Source: Mariluticola halotolerans (GTDB taxonomy: Bacteria; Pseudomonadota; Alphaproteobacteria; Rhizobiales; Devosiaceae). From it: 64,000 bases of DNA. Position numbers and translations under genes: made by a program. Shown in pieces: positions 17,253-26,074 of this stretch. The stretch covers positions 434,001 through 498,000 of the forward strand of contig NZ_CP090960.1 in assembly GCF_021611515.1 (NCBI RefSeq), in the 5' to 3' direction. A model generated the notes under the pieces. That model did no database searches. It worked only from the letters and a program-made list of their open reading frames with translations, and was not told where the DNA came from. Position 1 is the stretch's first letter; every line of letters starts with the position of its first letter.

Positions 17253-18146
17253 TCAAGCGTCGCTTTTCACCAGAACATGGCTTGCGTTCTCGTAGTGTTT
17301 TACAAGGACGCAATGGTCATCTGCATTGTGTCCCTGCTGCATGAGGTCGACCATTATTGATTTCACTATGGACGTCAAAGGGAGCGGTGAGTCGATATTC
17401 TCTCCGGTCTCCAGTGCGTTCTTGAGGTCCTTGTCGTGTAGTTCAATCCTGAATCCCGGGGCAAAGTTTCGATCGAGGATCTGCGGCCCCTTGGTTTTCA
17501 GGACCTCGCTGCCAGCGAAGCCACCTGAAATCGCGTCAAGCACACGTGCAGGGTCTGCGCCGGCCTTTTTGGCCAAGGTCAACGCTTCGGATACAGCAGC
17601 GATATTGACAGCGACAATGACCTGGTTGGCCAGTTTCGTGATATTGCCCGACCCGACATCGCCCACGTGCACGGCACCAGAACCCATGTCGAGAAGTATT
17701 GGCTCAACTTTGTCGAACACATCTTTGGGGCCGCCGACCATGATTGCAAGACTTCCATCGATGGCGCGGGGTTCGCCTCCCGAGACCGGTGCGTCCAGCA
17801 TCGGCACGCCTTTTTCCGCACATGCCGCGGCAACCTTTTGTGCCATCGCCGGTGCGATTGAGGACATGTCGACATAGATCAGGCCATCATGGGCGCTCTC
17901 AAGTACACCATCTGGCCCCGTAACCACCTTTTCCACGTCTGGTGAGTCAGGGAGCATGGTGATGACCAGGTCGACATTTGCGGCAACCTCCGCGGCCGAT
18001 CGGGCGACTTTTGCCCCTTCTTTCTCCAATTCCTGGCACGGCCCCGGGGATCGGGAGAACACCACAAGCTCATGGCCTGCTTTAATGAGATTTTTGGCCA
18101 TGGGTTTGCCCATGGCGCCCAGTCCGATGAAACCAATGCGAGGCAT
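17253..18146 (-). CDS. Beta-hydroxyacid dehydrogenase (3-hydroxyisobutyrate / tartronate-semialdehyde reductase family)
   Basis: A 297-residue NAD(P)-dependent dehydrogenase. The Rossmann motif GLGAMGKPMAKNL is at residues 8-20, the substrate-binding DAPVSGG near 120, and the catalytic lysine in GNITKLANQ near 172. Family members include GarR, L-threonate dehydrogenase and hydroxyisobutyrate dehydrogenase, and the sequence alone does not choose between them. It is the second gene of a leftward pair with pdxA2 (56 bp apart). That pairing and the OtnK and OtnC genes in the same cluster suggest oxidation of a four-carbon or branched sugar acid, or reduction of a semialdehyde. A second, diverged paralogue lies at 20267-21157. 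Confidence 0.87.
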   Translation of the reverse strand: MPRIGFIGLGAMGKPMAKNLIKAGHELVVFSRSPGPCQELEKEGAKVARSAAEVAANVDLVITMLPDSPDVEKVVTGPDGVLESAHDGLIYVDMSSIAPAMAQKVAAACAEKGVPMLDAPVSGGEPRAIDGSLAIMVGGPKDVFDKVEPILLDMGSGAVHVGDVGSGNITKLANQVIVAVNIAAVSEALTLAKKAGADPARVLDAISGGFAGSEVLKTKGPQILDRNFAPGFRIELHDKDLKNALETGENIDSPLPLTSIVKSIMVDLMQQGHNADDHCVLVKHYENASHVLVKSDA

Positions 18147-18202
18147 GGATATTCCTCCTGTTCTGATGTGAATTGATGTTACGCGTGCAAGAGAGCTTCA
18201 AC

Positions 18203-19183
18203 TCAAGTGCGCAATGTTGTGCAAAAATCGATCGCAGACAGCATGCCATCCATGCGTGCGATCCCTTTACCGGCGATATCGTAAGCCGTGCCATGTCCGG
18301 GCGTGGCGATGGGGATACCCAAACCAGCCAACATAGTGACGGATTTGCCCAGGCCCAGCAATTTGAGCGCGATCTGACCCTGGTCGTGATACATGGTCAC
18401 AATGCCAACCGGTTTGTCATGGATGGATTGCGGGAAGACCGTATCCGCCGGAATAGGGCCTGATGCCCGTATGCCCTTTTCCTGAAGGGACTTTACAGCG
18501 GGTGCGATCTTGTCAATTTCCTCCGTGCCAAACGCGCCATTTTCACCGGCATGCGGATTGAGCGCTGCGATCACAATGCGCGGATCGGAGATACCCGAAT
18601 CCGCCATAACCCTGGCCAGAAGTTCCGCCGCATCCTCAATCTTTTGCTGCGTAATGGTCGTCGCGACTTCACCGACCGGAATGTGGCTGGTGACGCGAGA
18701 TGTCCATACGCCATCGAGCCAGTTGATTTCTCCTCCGGCCACCTCAGGGCCCAGCTTTGAGATCAGATAATCAAATTCGTCGCCGTTCTTGTGGCCTGCA
18801 GCGCGCATGGCCTGTTTGTTGAGCGGCGCGTAGACAGCACCTGATATGGACCCGGCGGCAAGGGCATCGGCTAGCCAGTCGAGTATCGACAGGGACTCCC
18901 GTCCGGCCTCGACGGAAACCTTTCCGAGAGGCCCAATTTCTGCATCGAACGGCATGTCGAGAAAGCCGGTCTTGTGCGGCTCCACATCGCCGCTGCTTTT
19001 AACAGGATGCACCTCCGGATCGACGGCCAGACGGGCACAGGTGTCGTCAAAAACGCGGCGGTCGCCCACAATCATCAGGCGGTCGATCGGTTTGCCGGAT
19101 TGAAGATACCTGACGACAAGTTCAGGCCCGACGCCAAATCGGTCTCCAAGTGTGAGGACTAGGGGCGGCAACTCAGAATTCAC
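18203..19183 (-). CDS. pdxA2: PdxA2-type 4-phosphoerythronate/threonate dehydrogenase
   Basis: A 326-residue member of the PdxA family. Metal-binding histidines lie in SHIPVGEV (near 160), ALNPHAGENG (near 206) and MYHDQGQIALKLLG (near 262), followed by PIATPGHGTAYDIAGKG. PdxA2 enzymes oxidise 4-phospho-D-threonate or erythronate, which then decarboxylates to dihydroxyacetone phosphate. The setting beside a DUF1537 kinase and acid-sugar dehydrogenases, not pyridoxine genes, favours PdxA2 over vitamin B6 synthesis. It is first in a leftward pair, with the GTAATTAC palindrome about 85 bp upstream. Confidence 0.85.
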   Translation of the reverse strand: MNSELPPLVLTLGDRFGVGPELVVRYLQSGKPIDRLMIVGDRRVFDDTCARLAVDPEVHPVKSSGDVEPHKTGFLDMPFDAEIGPLGKVSVEAGRESLSILDWLADALAAGSISGAVYAPLNKQAMRAAGHKNGDEFDYLISKLGPEVAGGEINWLDGVWTSRVTSHIPVGEVATTITQQKIEDAAELLARVMADSGISDPRIVIAALNPHAGENGAFGTEEIDKIAPAVKSLQEKGIRASGPIPADTVFPQSIHDKPVGIVTMYHDQGQIALKLLGLGKSVTMLAGLGIPIATPGHGTAYDIAGKGIARMDGMLSAIDFCTTLRT

Positions 19184-19267
19184 CGGAAATACCTTTCTCC
19201 AAACTCAGGAAATTTCAGAAGGTCGCGGCTGAAATCCTAAGGAAAGCAATCAAATATGTGTGAAATG

Positions 19268-19277
19268 TGTAATTACT
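19268..19277. promoter_or_regulatory. GTAATTAC regulatory box, copy 1
   Basis: The sequence TGTAATTACT sits in the 279-bp divergent spacer between pdxA2 (leftward) and the RraA-family gene (rightward). The same palindrome core occurs upstream of the sugar importer and of the DUF4038 and OtnK genes, with a 7-of-8 match upstream of the second hydroxyacid dehydrogenase. I infer a binding site for the cluster's GntR-type regulator. Confidence 0.55.
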
Positions 19278-19462
19278 AATTTTAAGATCGTGATACAAGT
19301 CAATATGTTTACCGCGTGCCACGCTGTGAAAAGCGCGTGTGCCGGGAGTTATAGGAATGCGCTATATCTCGACTTTGAAAACAGTAGTTGTTGGCATGCG
19401 CAGTCGCATGTCAGTCATGGCCAAAGCGCTGCATCTGGCGCGCAATCCGAGGAGGAAATATT

Positions 19463-20188
19463 TTGTCGATCAACACAGCAACGCTAGAAATTCTGAGAAA
19501 GGTGCGCACCTCTGACGTCACCGATGCCCTGGATTCGCTGGGCTATATGAATACCTATGAAATGGATCCGCGCATTCGCCCGATGTGGGACGGAATCAAA
19601 TTTGCCGGCATTGCCAGCACTGCGGCTTTCCGGGAAATCAACCATCCGGTGCCGCGCATGTCCTACGAGGAATTTGACGATCGGCAGTACAAGCGCAACC
19701 AGGATGGTAGCAGCCATCCGGACGCGCTGTGGCCGGCCGGACATTCGTTCGGTGGTCCGGATGAAGTGCACGTTGTGGATACGCGTCAGTCCCGTTGCGG
19801 CCTTTTGGGGTCAAACAATCTGCTGAATGCCCGCACGATGGGTTCGGTTGGTTTTATCATTGATGGCGCGTGCCGCGACAGCGATGAGTGCATCTTGCAA
19901 AAAGAGCCGATCTTCTGCAGCGTTCGGTCGATGCGCCATATGGCAGGGCGCCTGGAACTTGCATCGGTTAACGAGCCGATCAATTGTGGTGGCGTGATTG
20001 TGCGTCCGGGCGATGGCATCATTGCCGACGGCGACGGCATTGTCGTTGTGCCGCAGAGCGAAGCCGAAGAAATCGCGAAGCGCGCTTGGCTGGTGCAAGA
20101 GAAGGACCGTAACCAGCGTCGGGCGTTTTACGACAAGATGGGCATGCCGCATGACGAAACCGTCAAACAGGAAGAGCGTCCCTGGTAA
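19463..20188 (+). CDS. RraA-family protein, probable oxo-acid aldolase/decarboxylase
   Basis: A 241-residue protein of the RraA / 4-hydroxy-4-methyl-2-oxoglutarate aldolase family. The start is TTG at 19463, with GGAGGAAA ending 4 nt before it; no ATG is available at a sensible distance. Family motifs are VRTSDVTDALDSLG (about 13-26), the active-site segment TMGSVGFIIDGACRDSDEC (near 130-148; Arg-Asp bind the carboxylate and metal-coordinated water), and VRPGDGIIADGDGIVVVP (near 182). Some members cleave or decarboxylate 2-oxo acids; others are RNase E inhibitors, which this genomic setting makes unlikely. Single gene, divergent from pdxA2, ended by a strong terminator. Substrate unknown. Confidence 0.83.
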   Translation: MSINTATLEILRKVRTSDVTDALDSLGYMNTYEMDPRIRPMWDGIKFAGIASTAAFREINHPVPRMSYEEFDDRQYKRNQDGSSHPDALWPAGHSFGGPDEVHVVDTRQSRCGLLGSNNLLNARTMGSVGFIIDGACRDSDECILQKEPIFCSVRSMRHMAGRLELASVNEPINCGGVIVRPGDGIIADGDGIVVVPQSEAEEIAKRAWLVQEKDRNQRRAFYDKMGMPHDETVKQEERPW

Positions 20189-20215
20189 TTGGCGAAAGTC
20201 GCTTCGATAAATGCT

Positions 20216-20247
20216 AAAGGCCGCCGGGCACACCCGGCGGCCTTTTT
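20216..20247. terminator. Bidirectional terminator between convergent genes
   Basis: A 13-bp perfect stem (20216-20228 with 20233-20245, GGCCGCCGGG core) and a CACA loop are followed by five T on the plus strand. It sits between the RraA-family gene and the convergent dehydrogenase gene; AAA on the left arm gives a shorter T-run for leftward reading. Confidence 0.88.
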
Positions 20248-20266
20248 GATGTGATCGGGAATGGTC

Positions 20267-21157
20267 TTACTCGTCGACATAGGCCTTGTAGATGGAAGCG
20301 GTCTCCGCGCGACCACCGCCTGAATCCACATAGTCTGCAAAGCGTTCTTTGGCGCTATCCACTAACGGAATATTGAGACCAAACCGCTTTGCCTCCGCGC
20401 TGACATTTTTGAGGTCCTTCAGCATCTGGCTGGCCAGACTTGCCGGTGGGTCAAAGGCTTTTTCGAGCATTTTGGGATAGGCAAAATTCAGCATGACGCT
20501 ATCTGCATGCCCACCTGCCAGACATTCGGGTACTCGCGCTGCGTCTATGCCGCTTAACTCGGCCAGCCGAACAACTTCCGCCATCAGCACGTAGCTGACG
20601 CCGCTAATGGCCTGGTTGAGGACTTTGGTCATCTGGCCAGCACCGACATTGCCCATACGGGTGATGTTTTGGGCATAGCGCGCCATTAACGGCGTGACAG
20701 ATCGCAGGTCGCTTTCGCTGCCACCTGCCATGATGGTCAACTTTCGCGCGCGCGCAAAGGCGGGGCCGCCAGACACGGGGGCATCGATAAACCTGATGCC
20801 GGCAGCAGAGTTGAGCTGATCCGCAATTTTTGCTGTGTCTTCGGGCATGGCAGTGGAGTGATCGACAACGATCAGGCCGGGTTTCGCCCCGTGAACAATG
20901 CCATTTGTTCCCAAAGTCACATCGCGAACCGCCTGTGTGTCGATGACGCAGACCATGACCACTTCGCATTGCGCGGCGACGGCAGCAGGGCTTTCGGCAA
21001 TTATTGCACCGCGCTTTTCCAGATGGGGATATGCCTCGCTTTCCCGGTTCCAAACGACAAGCTTTAGCCCGTCGTCCAGAAGCATCTCCGCCATGGCGCT
21101 GCCCATCAGCCCAAGGCCGATGAAACCGATCGTCCGTTTCTCCGATCCCTCAGTCAT
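20267..21157 (-). CDS. Second beta-hydroxyacid dehydrogenase (3-hydroxyisobutyrate dehydrogenase family)
   Basis: A 296-residue NAD(P)-binding dehydrogenase with the Rossmann motif GFIGLGLMGSAMAEMLL (10-26), the substrate motif IDAPVSGG (near 126) and the catalytic lysine in GAGQMTKVLNQ (near 179). It is only moderately similar to the paralogue at 17253-18146, so the two probably act on different steps, for example oxidation of a sugar acid versus reduction of a semialdehyde. It is a single-gene leftward unit facing the ALDH operon across a 282-bp spacer that contains a GTAATTA(A) box 26-33 bp before its start. Confidence 0.87.
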   Translation of the reverse strand: MTEGSEKRTIGFIGLGLMGSAMAEMLLDDGLKLVVWNRESEAYPHLEKRGAIIAESPAAVAAQCEVVMVCVIDTQAVRDVTLGTNGIVHGAKPGLIVVDHSTAMPEDTAKIADQLNSAAGIRFIDAPVSGGPAFARARKLTIMAGGSESDLRSVTPLMARYAQNITRMGNVGAGQMTKVLNQAISGVSYVLMAEVVRLAELSGIDAARVPECLAGGHADSVMLNFAYPKMLEKAFDPPASLASQMLKDLKNVSAEAKRFGLNIPLVDSAKERFADYVDSGGGRAETASIYKAYVDE

Positions 21158-21182
21158 TTTTCACCTCCAATACTCACGCCTC

Positions 21183-21190
21183 GTAATTAA
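21183..21190. promoter_or_regulatory. GTAATTAC-like box, weak copy
   Basis: GTAATTAA matches the cluster palindrome at 7 of 8 positions and lies 26-33 bp before the start of the leftward dehydrogenase. That is a distance similar to the copy before the DUF4038 gene. On its own it would not be noteworthy; it gains weight from the three better copies in the other control regions of this cluster. Confidence 0.35.
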
Positions 21191-21439
21191 TAATCATGAA
21201 GTAGTATGATGTGGGACACCATCCCTGATCCATGAAAATTTTGCACCCGGGCCGGGTGTCCCCGATAGTTTTGGTCGGCGACGGGGACGCGTGAACTGCA
21301 AATCTCTCCGGCTAACCTCATGCTCCGGGTCATATCAGCAAACGATATAGCTCACCTATTCATTGGCTATTTGTCGGTGTGAGCCGTGGGGTGATAAAAA
21401 TTTAAACCACCAATCGAGGTAGAGTTTACCGAGGAATAT

Positions 21440-22879
21440 ATGAAAGCGAGCCAGCTGCTCATAGGTGGGAAATGGCAGGATGCCTCGACAGGCGCCACCA
21501 TAGACATGGTGAGCCCGAGCGATGGCAAGAAGATCGGCATGATCGCCGATGCGTCTGCAGAAAATGTGCACGCTGCCGTGGCAGCGGCGCGTCGCGCATT
21601 CGAGGGGTACTGGAGTACTTTCTCTGCGCTTGAGCGTGGCCGATTGATGCACAAGCTGAGCGAGCTGATCAATACGCATCACGAGGAGCTGACGCAATGT
21701 GAAGCGGCCGACACGGGCAAGCCGTTGAGCCAGGCCCGTGCCGACGTGACGGTGTGCGCGCGCTATTTTGAGTTCTACGGTGGTGCCGCGGACAAGCTGC
21801 ATGGTGAGGTCATTCCCTACCTTGAGGGGCACCAGGTTACCGTGTTGCGTGAACCGCGCGGGGTGGTCGGACATATTATTCCCTGGAACTATCCAGTCTC
21901 CATGTTCGGGCGGACGATTGGACCAGCTCTTGCCACGGGCAATACATGTGTACTCAAACCTGCCGAGGAGGCATGTCTCGGCGTGGTGCGCCTGGCCGAG
22001 CTCGCATGTGAAGCCGGGTTCCCGGACGGTGTGATCAATGTGATTACCGGCCATGGTGAAACTGCCGGTGCAGCGTTGTCCTCCCATTCTGATGTGGATT
22101 TTTTGTCTTTCACCGGTTCGCCCGAGGTCGGTACTCTGATCCAGATCGCTGCAGCGAAAAATCACACACCATGCGTGCTCGAACTCGGTGGGAAATCTCC
22201 GCAGATCGTTTTTGCGGATGCCGAACCCGAGGCGGCGATTCAGGCCATTCTGAAGGCGATCGTACAAAATGCCGGTCAGACCTGTTCCGCTGGCAGCCGG
22301 GTTCTGGTGCAGCGCTCCATCTACGAGCCGTTCGTGCATGCTCTCGCCAAGCAGTTTTCTGCATTGAAAGTGGGGCCGCATTCCGAAGACCTGAATTGTG
22401 GTGGCCTGATCAGTCAGGTGCAAAAGGAACGCGTCGAAAAATTCCTCAATCTGGCTACGATTGAAGGACTGGAAATCGCAGCCGAAGGCACGATTGTCGC
22501 GAGCGCAGATCCGAATGGATTTTTTGTGAAGCCGACATTGTTTTCGCTGGTGCCAGAAAAGAGCGCGCTGGCACGCGAGGAGGTTTTTGGGCCTGTCCTC
22601 TCCGCAATTCCTTTCGACGACGAAATGGACGCCATTCGTATCGCCAACGATAGCGACTATGGCCTGGTGGCAGGTGTCTGGACCGAAAATGGCGGCCGTC
22701 AGATGAGGATGGCCAAGCGCCTGCGTGTAGGACAGGTTTTCATCAATTCATACGGCGCGGGCGGTGGTGTCGAACTGCCTTTTGGCGGTGTGAAGAAATC
22801 AGGACATGGACGCGAAAAAGGCTTCGAGGCCATGCGCGAGTTCACCATCGCGAAAACCGTTGTGCAGGTTCATGGCTAA
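21440..22879 (+). CDS. NAD(P)-dependent aldehyde dehydrogenase
   Basis: A 479-residue ALDH with GAGGAA 4 nt before the ATG. The catalytic glutamate is in LELGGKSPQ (near 250), the catalytic cysteine in NAGQTCSAGSR (near 284), the cofactor motif in FTGSPEVG (near 225), and the C-terminal PFGGVKKSGHGREKG is complete. Overall pattern is that of the betaine-aldehyde / 4-aminobutyraldehyde / sugar-aldehyde group. It opens a four-gene rightward unit with the CoA transferase, CitE-like lyase and LysR. In this setting it may oxidise an aldehyde produced by the lyase or by sugar breakdown. The substrate cannot be read from the sequence. Confidence 0.9.
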   Translation: MKASQLLIGGKWQDASTGATIDMVSPSDGKKIGMIADASAENVHAAVAAARRAFEGYWSTFSALERGRLMHKLSELINTHHEELTQCEAADTGKPLSQARADVTVCARYFEFYGGAADKLHGEVIPYLEGHQVTVLREPRGVVGHIIPWNYPVSMFGRTIGPALATGNTCVLKPAEEACLGVVRLAELACEAGFPDGVINVITGHGETAGAALSSHSDVDFLSFTGSPEVGTLIQIAAAKNHTPCVLELGGKSPQIVFADAEPEAAIQAILKAIVQNAGQTCSAGSRVLVQRSIYEPFVHALAKQFSALKVGPHSEDLNCGGLISQVQKERVEKFLNLATIEGLEIAAEGTIVASADPNGFFVKPTLFSLVPEKSALAREEVFGPVLSAIPFDDEMDAIRIANDSDYGLVAGVWTENGGRQMRMAKRLRVGQVFINSYGAGGGVELPFGGVKKSGHGREKGFEAMREFTIAKTVVQVHG

Positions 22880-22918
22880 CAGCGGGCAGACCGCAAAAGA
22901 ATGAAGGGTTCCACTTAG

Positions 22919-24220
22919 ATGCAAGACGACCTCCCAAAACCATCAAGAGCGACCGTGCCGCGTGAGTCTGGTGATCCAGCAGCGATTGACGATACGTCAA
23001 TTCCGGATGGTGTCGGGGTGGACGCCAGCCGACACACCGATAGTTTTGATGCCTCGCGCGCCGGGCCTCTTCAAGGCGTGCGCGTTCTCGATCTGAGCCG
23101 GCTTGTTGCCGGCAATATGGCCAGTCTGCAATTGGCCGATTTCGGCGCCGACGTGATTAAAATCGAGCACCCCGAAAAGGGAGACGACTTGCGACGCTGG
23201 CGGGTCGACGGTACAGACGTGTACTGGAAAATATACGGTCGCAACAAGCGCAGCATGGCGCTCAATATCCGCGAGGATGCTGGCCGGAAGGCCTTTATTG
23301 CGCTGGTCAAGTCTGCGCATGTGCTCATGGAGAATTTTCTGCCCGGCACGCTCGAAAAATGGGATTTGTCGCCGGAGACGCTCCACGGGATCAATCCAAA
23401 GTTGATCATCCTTAGAATTTCGGGTTGGGGCCAGACGGGGCCGTTCCGCAATAAACCTGGCTTTGGCACGCTGGTGGAAGCCATGTCCGGATTTGCTTCT
23501 CTGAATGGCTGGGATGACCGCCCACCCTTGTTGCCACCATTAGCCATGGCGGACATGATTGCAGGCATTTACGGAGCCAATGCTGTTCTGTGTGCCCTGC
23601 GTGCTATCGAGACTGGTGGCGAATCCGGACAGATCATCGATTTGTCGCTGCTGGAGCCGATCTTCTCGCTAATCTCAAGCGAGGCATTGCGCTACCAGAT
23701 CAGCGGTGAACTGACACCCCGCGCCGGCAATCAGGCCAGCCATACTGCACCGCGCAATGTTTATGCCTGTCGCGATGGAAAATTTCTGGCGCTTTCCGGT
23801 TCGATGCAATCCATGGCTGAGCGCATTTTTGACACTATAGGCAGACCTGAACTCAAGACCGATCCGAAATTCCAGACCAACGATGTGCGTGTTGCCAATC
23901 GCGATGAACTCAACGAGATCATTGGCAATTTTGTGGACGCGCGGGATCTTGACGAGAATCTGGAGCTTTTTGAAGAAGCGGGTGTGACCGTTGCGCCGGT
24001 GCTGGATATGCGTGACGTGCTGCACAATGATTACATGAATGACAGGGGCGTAATTGCACATCTGCCCGACGAGCAATTAGGTTCGATCGCGATGCACAAT
24101 ATCGTGCCGCGCCTGTCCAAAACACCGGGGCATTTCCGTCGTCCCGCGCCCGGACTGGGTGAGCATACTGCGGAAGTGCTCGATGAGTTGAGCGCCACAA
24201 GAGCCGATGAGGGCTCGTAA
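22919..24220 (+). CDS. CaiB/BaiF-family (class III) CoA transferase
   Basis: A 433-residue class III CoA transferase, which moves CoA between carboxylic acids through a covalent aspartyl-CoA. Family signatures are PLQGVRVLDLSRLVAGNM (about 49-66), ADFGADVIKIEHPEKGDDLR (about 72-91), GRNKRSMALNI and the C-terminal FRRPAPGLGEHTAEVL. The first 48 residues form an extra low-complexity leader; homology begins only at PLQGV, so the start may be a downstream GTG. The stop overlaps the next start (TAATG). Paired with a CitE-like lyase it resembles modules that activate a C4-C6 dicarboxylic or hydroxy acid and then cleave the CoA ester, as with malyl- or citramalyl-CoA. Acid substrate unknown. Confidence 0.87.
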   Translation: MQDDLPKPSRATVPRESGDPAAIDDTSIPDGVGVDASRHTDSFDASRAGPLQGVRVLDLSRLVAGNMASLQLADFGADVIKIEHPEKGDDLRRWRVDGTDVYWKIYGRNKRSMALNIREDAGRKAFIALVKSAHVLMENFLPGTLEKWDLSPETLHGINPKLIILRISGWGQTGPFRNKPGFGTLVEAMSGFASLNGWDDRPPLLPPLAMADMIAGIYGANAVLCALRAIETGGESGQIIDLSLLEPIFSLISSEALRYQISGELTPRAGNQASHTAPRNVYACRDGKFLALSGSMQSMAERIFDTIGRPELKTDPKFQTNDVRVANRDELNEIIGNFVDARDLDENLELFEEAGVTVAPVLDMRDVLHNDYMNDRGVIAHLPDEQLGSIAMHNIVPRLSKTPGHFRRPAPGLGEHTAEVLDELSATRADEGS

Positions 24221-25137
24221 TGAGGCGAGCCCTGCCGGTTTGGCGCTCCATGCTGTTTGTGCCCGCGACGAATGACAAGCTCGTCGAGAGTGCGACGCGG
24301 CGCAATGCTGACGCCTTTCAGATCGATCTGGAGGATGCGGTGTCCATCGACCGCAAGGCCGAAGCGCGAGAAAAGGTTCAGTCAATCGCGGCGCAACTCG
24401 GCAAGGGCGGTGGTGATGTGCTGGTGCGCATCAACCGACCCTGGCGCCTGGCTGTGCGCGATATCGAGGCCTCTGTTGGCGAAAATGTCCTCGCACTCAA
24501 TTTGCCGAAGGTGCCAGATGCCACATATGTCCGCGAGATTGATGCACTGGTGACCGAACTGGAACAGGAACGCGGCCTTCCTGTCGGGCATACCGGATTT
24601 ATGCTTATGGTGGAAACAGCACAGGGTGTGCTGAACATGGCTGAAATCGCTGCTGCGTCGACGCGCAACATGGGCATCACTATCGGCGCGGAAGATCTGT
24701 CGCTGGACATGGGGATGCAACCGAGCGAAGAGTCACTGTTCGTGCCCAATATGCAGTTGATGGCTGCGGCGCGCGCGGCCGGCATTCTGCCTATCGGTTA
24801 TCTGGCCAGCGTCGCAAATTTTTCGGACCTTGGCGCGTTCCGGTCCGTTGTCAGGCGGTCCAGCGCGTTAGGCTTCCGCGGTGGTTTCTGCATCCATCCC
24901 AACCAGATCGACATTTTGAATGAGGAATTCTGCCCCTCCACGGAACAGGTTGCCGATGCTGAAGAATTGGTCGATGCTTATGATCAAGCTCTTCGGGAGG
25001 GGAAAGGCGCAATGACATTCAAGGACAAAATGATTGATCAGCCTGTTGCTGAGCGCGCGCGCGAGATCGTGTCACGGCACAAATCGATCATGGCCAGGGT
25101 TGAAGGCAAGGCATTGAAACAGCCCGCGTCTAACTGA
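24220..25137 (+). CDS. HpcH/HpaI-family CoA-ester lyase (CitE/malyl-CoA lyase-like)
   Basis: A 305-residue TIM-barrel lyase. It shows RSMLFVPATND (7-17), the magnesium-binding FQIDLEDAVSIDRKA (near 32), RINRPW (near 70), MVETAQGVLNM (near 129), GAEDLSLDMGM (near 152) and the lid motif CIHPNQ (near 226). These are the features of malyl-CoA, citramalyl-CoA and citrate-lyase beta proteins. Translation is coupled to the CoA transferase gene by a 1-bp overlap. Together they suggest activation of a hydroxy acid to its CoA ester and cleavage to a keto acid plus acyl-CoA. The gene has no N-terminal targeting sequence. Specific substrate not determinable. Confidence 0.87.
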   Translation: MRRALPVWRSMLFVPATNDKLVESATRRNADAFQIDLEDAVSIDRKAEAREKVQSIAAQLGKGGGDVLVRINRPWRLAVRDIEASVGENVLALNLPKVPDATYVREIDALVTELEQERGLPVGHTGFMLMVETAQGVLNMAEIAAASTRNMGITIGAEDLSLDMGMQPSEESLFVPNMQLMAAARAAGILPIGYLASVANFSDLGAFRSVVRRSSALGFRGGFCIHPNQIDILNEEFCPSTEQVADAEELVDAYDQALREGKGAMTFKDKMIDQPVAERAREIVSRHKSIMARVEGKALKQPASN

Positions 25138-25138
25138 C

Positions 25139-26074
25139 ATGGACTTGAGGTCACTGCATTATTTCGTGGTTATTGCAGAGTGCGGTTCAATTCTTGCCGC
25201 CTCGGAAAAGCTGCATATTGCCCAACCGTCTCTGAGTATCCGCATAAAAGCGCTTGAGCAGGAGCTGGGCGTCGCGCTGTTTGATCGCAGGCCGCGCGGC
25301 GTAACCCTGACCAGCGAAGGCACTGAGCTGGTCGCGCATGCGCGCCAAATTCTTAAAGCTGCCGAAACCGCCAAGGAAAGTCTGCGTCAACATGCCAAAT
25401 CGGCAGTGGGGACGGTGAATTTTGGTGTGCCAACTTCACTCGCCTCGGTGATCTGCGTGCCGCTGGTCGAAACCATGCAGAAGGAACTTCCGAACGTCAG
25501 GCTTCGCATTGTGGAAGCCATGTCCGGCTTTATTCTTGATTGGCTGCGCGATGGCCTGCTTGATGTTGGACTGGTTTTTGGCGACAAATTTATCAGCGGT
25601 GTCAGCCTGGAGCCGGTTGTCGAAGAAGACCTGTTTCTGGCGGCGGATTCAGAATGCTCGCTCTCCGGTATTGTCAACGGCAAGGGGGAGGTCACGCTGG
25701 AAAAGGCGGCAGAGGTGCCATTGGTGCTCCCGGCTGCACATCACGGTCTGCGGCAGTTGGTCGATGACGTGTTCCGGCGCAATGGATTGCAGCATACCAC
25801 AAAGATCGAGATCGACTCCTTTTCCCAGATCCAGAGCATGGTGTATCGCAAGATGGGTATGACCATATTGTCGCGCGCTGCGCTTTACGAGTCGCCGCTT
25901 CAACCACCACTGTTCAGCGCCCGCATCGTTTCCCCAAGCATTCAGCGTACGGTGAGTATTGCCATGAACGATCAGCACCTGCAAACCAAGGCCACCCGGG
26001 AAACTGTCTCGCGGATCGTCAAGATTATTCATGAGCGCGCCAGCTCTGATGTCTGGCCTGCACGACTGCTCTGA
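25139..26074 (+). CDS. LysR-type regulator, NAC/CbbR-like
   Basis: A 311-residue LysR protein. The helix-turn-helix (residues 1-60) carries LRSLHYFVVIAECGSI and AQPSLSIRIKALEQELG; the effector domain has VNFGVPTSLASVICVPLVE. It begins 1 bp after the lyase stop, as the last gene of the ALDH-CoA transferase-lyase unit and on the same strand. That is unusual for a LysR, which normally faces its targets, and makes it either an autoregulated member of this unit or a regulator of another site in the cluster. Confidence 0.88.
   Translation: MDLRSLHYFVVIAECGSILAASEKLHIAQPSLSIRIKALEQELGVALFDRRPRGVTLTSEGTELVAHARQILKAAETAKESLRQHAKSAVGTVNFGVPTSLASVICVPLVETMQKELPNVRLRIVEAMSGFILDWLRDGLLDVGLVFGDKFISGVSLEPVVEEDLFLAADSECSLSGIVNGKGEVTLEKAAEVPLVLPAAHHGLRQLVDDVFRRNGLQHTTKIEIDSFSQIQSMVYRKMGMTILSRAALYESPLQPPLFSARIVSPSIQRTVSIAMNDQHLQTKATRETVSRIVKIIHERASSDVWPARLL

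Noticed and set aside
18203-19183. PdxA as the vitamin B6 biosynthesis enzyme
   Set aside because: No pyridoxine, ksgA or surA genes are adjacent; the surrounding kinase, dehydrogenase and importer genes suit the PdxA2 catabolic branch.
19463-20188. RraA-family gene as a regulator of RNase E activity
   Set aside because: The neighbours are acid-sugar catabolic genes and the active-site GACRD-type segment is kept, so an enzyme of the aldolase branch is more likely.
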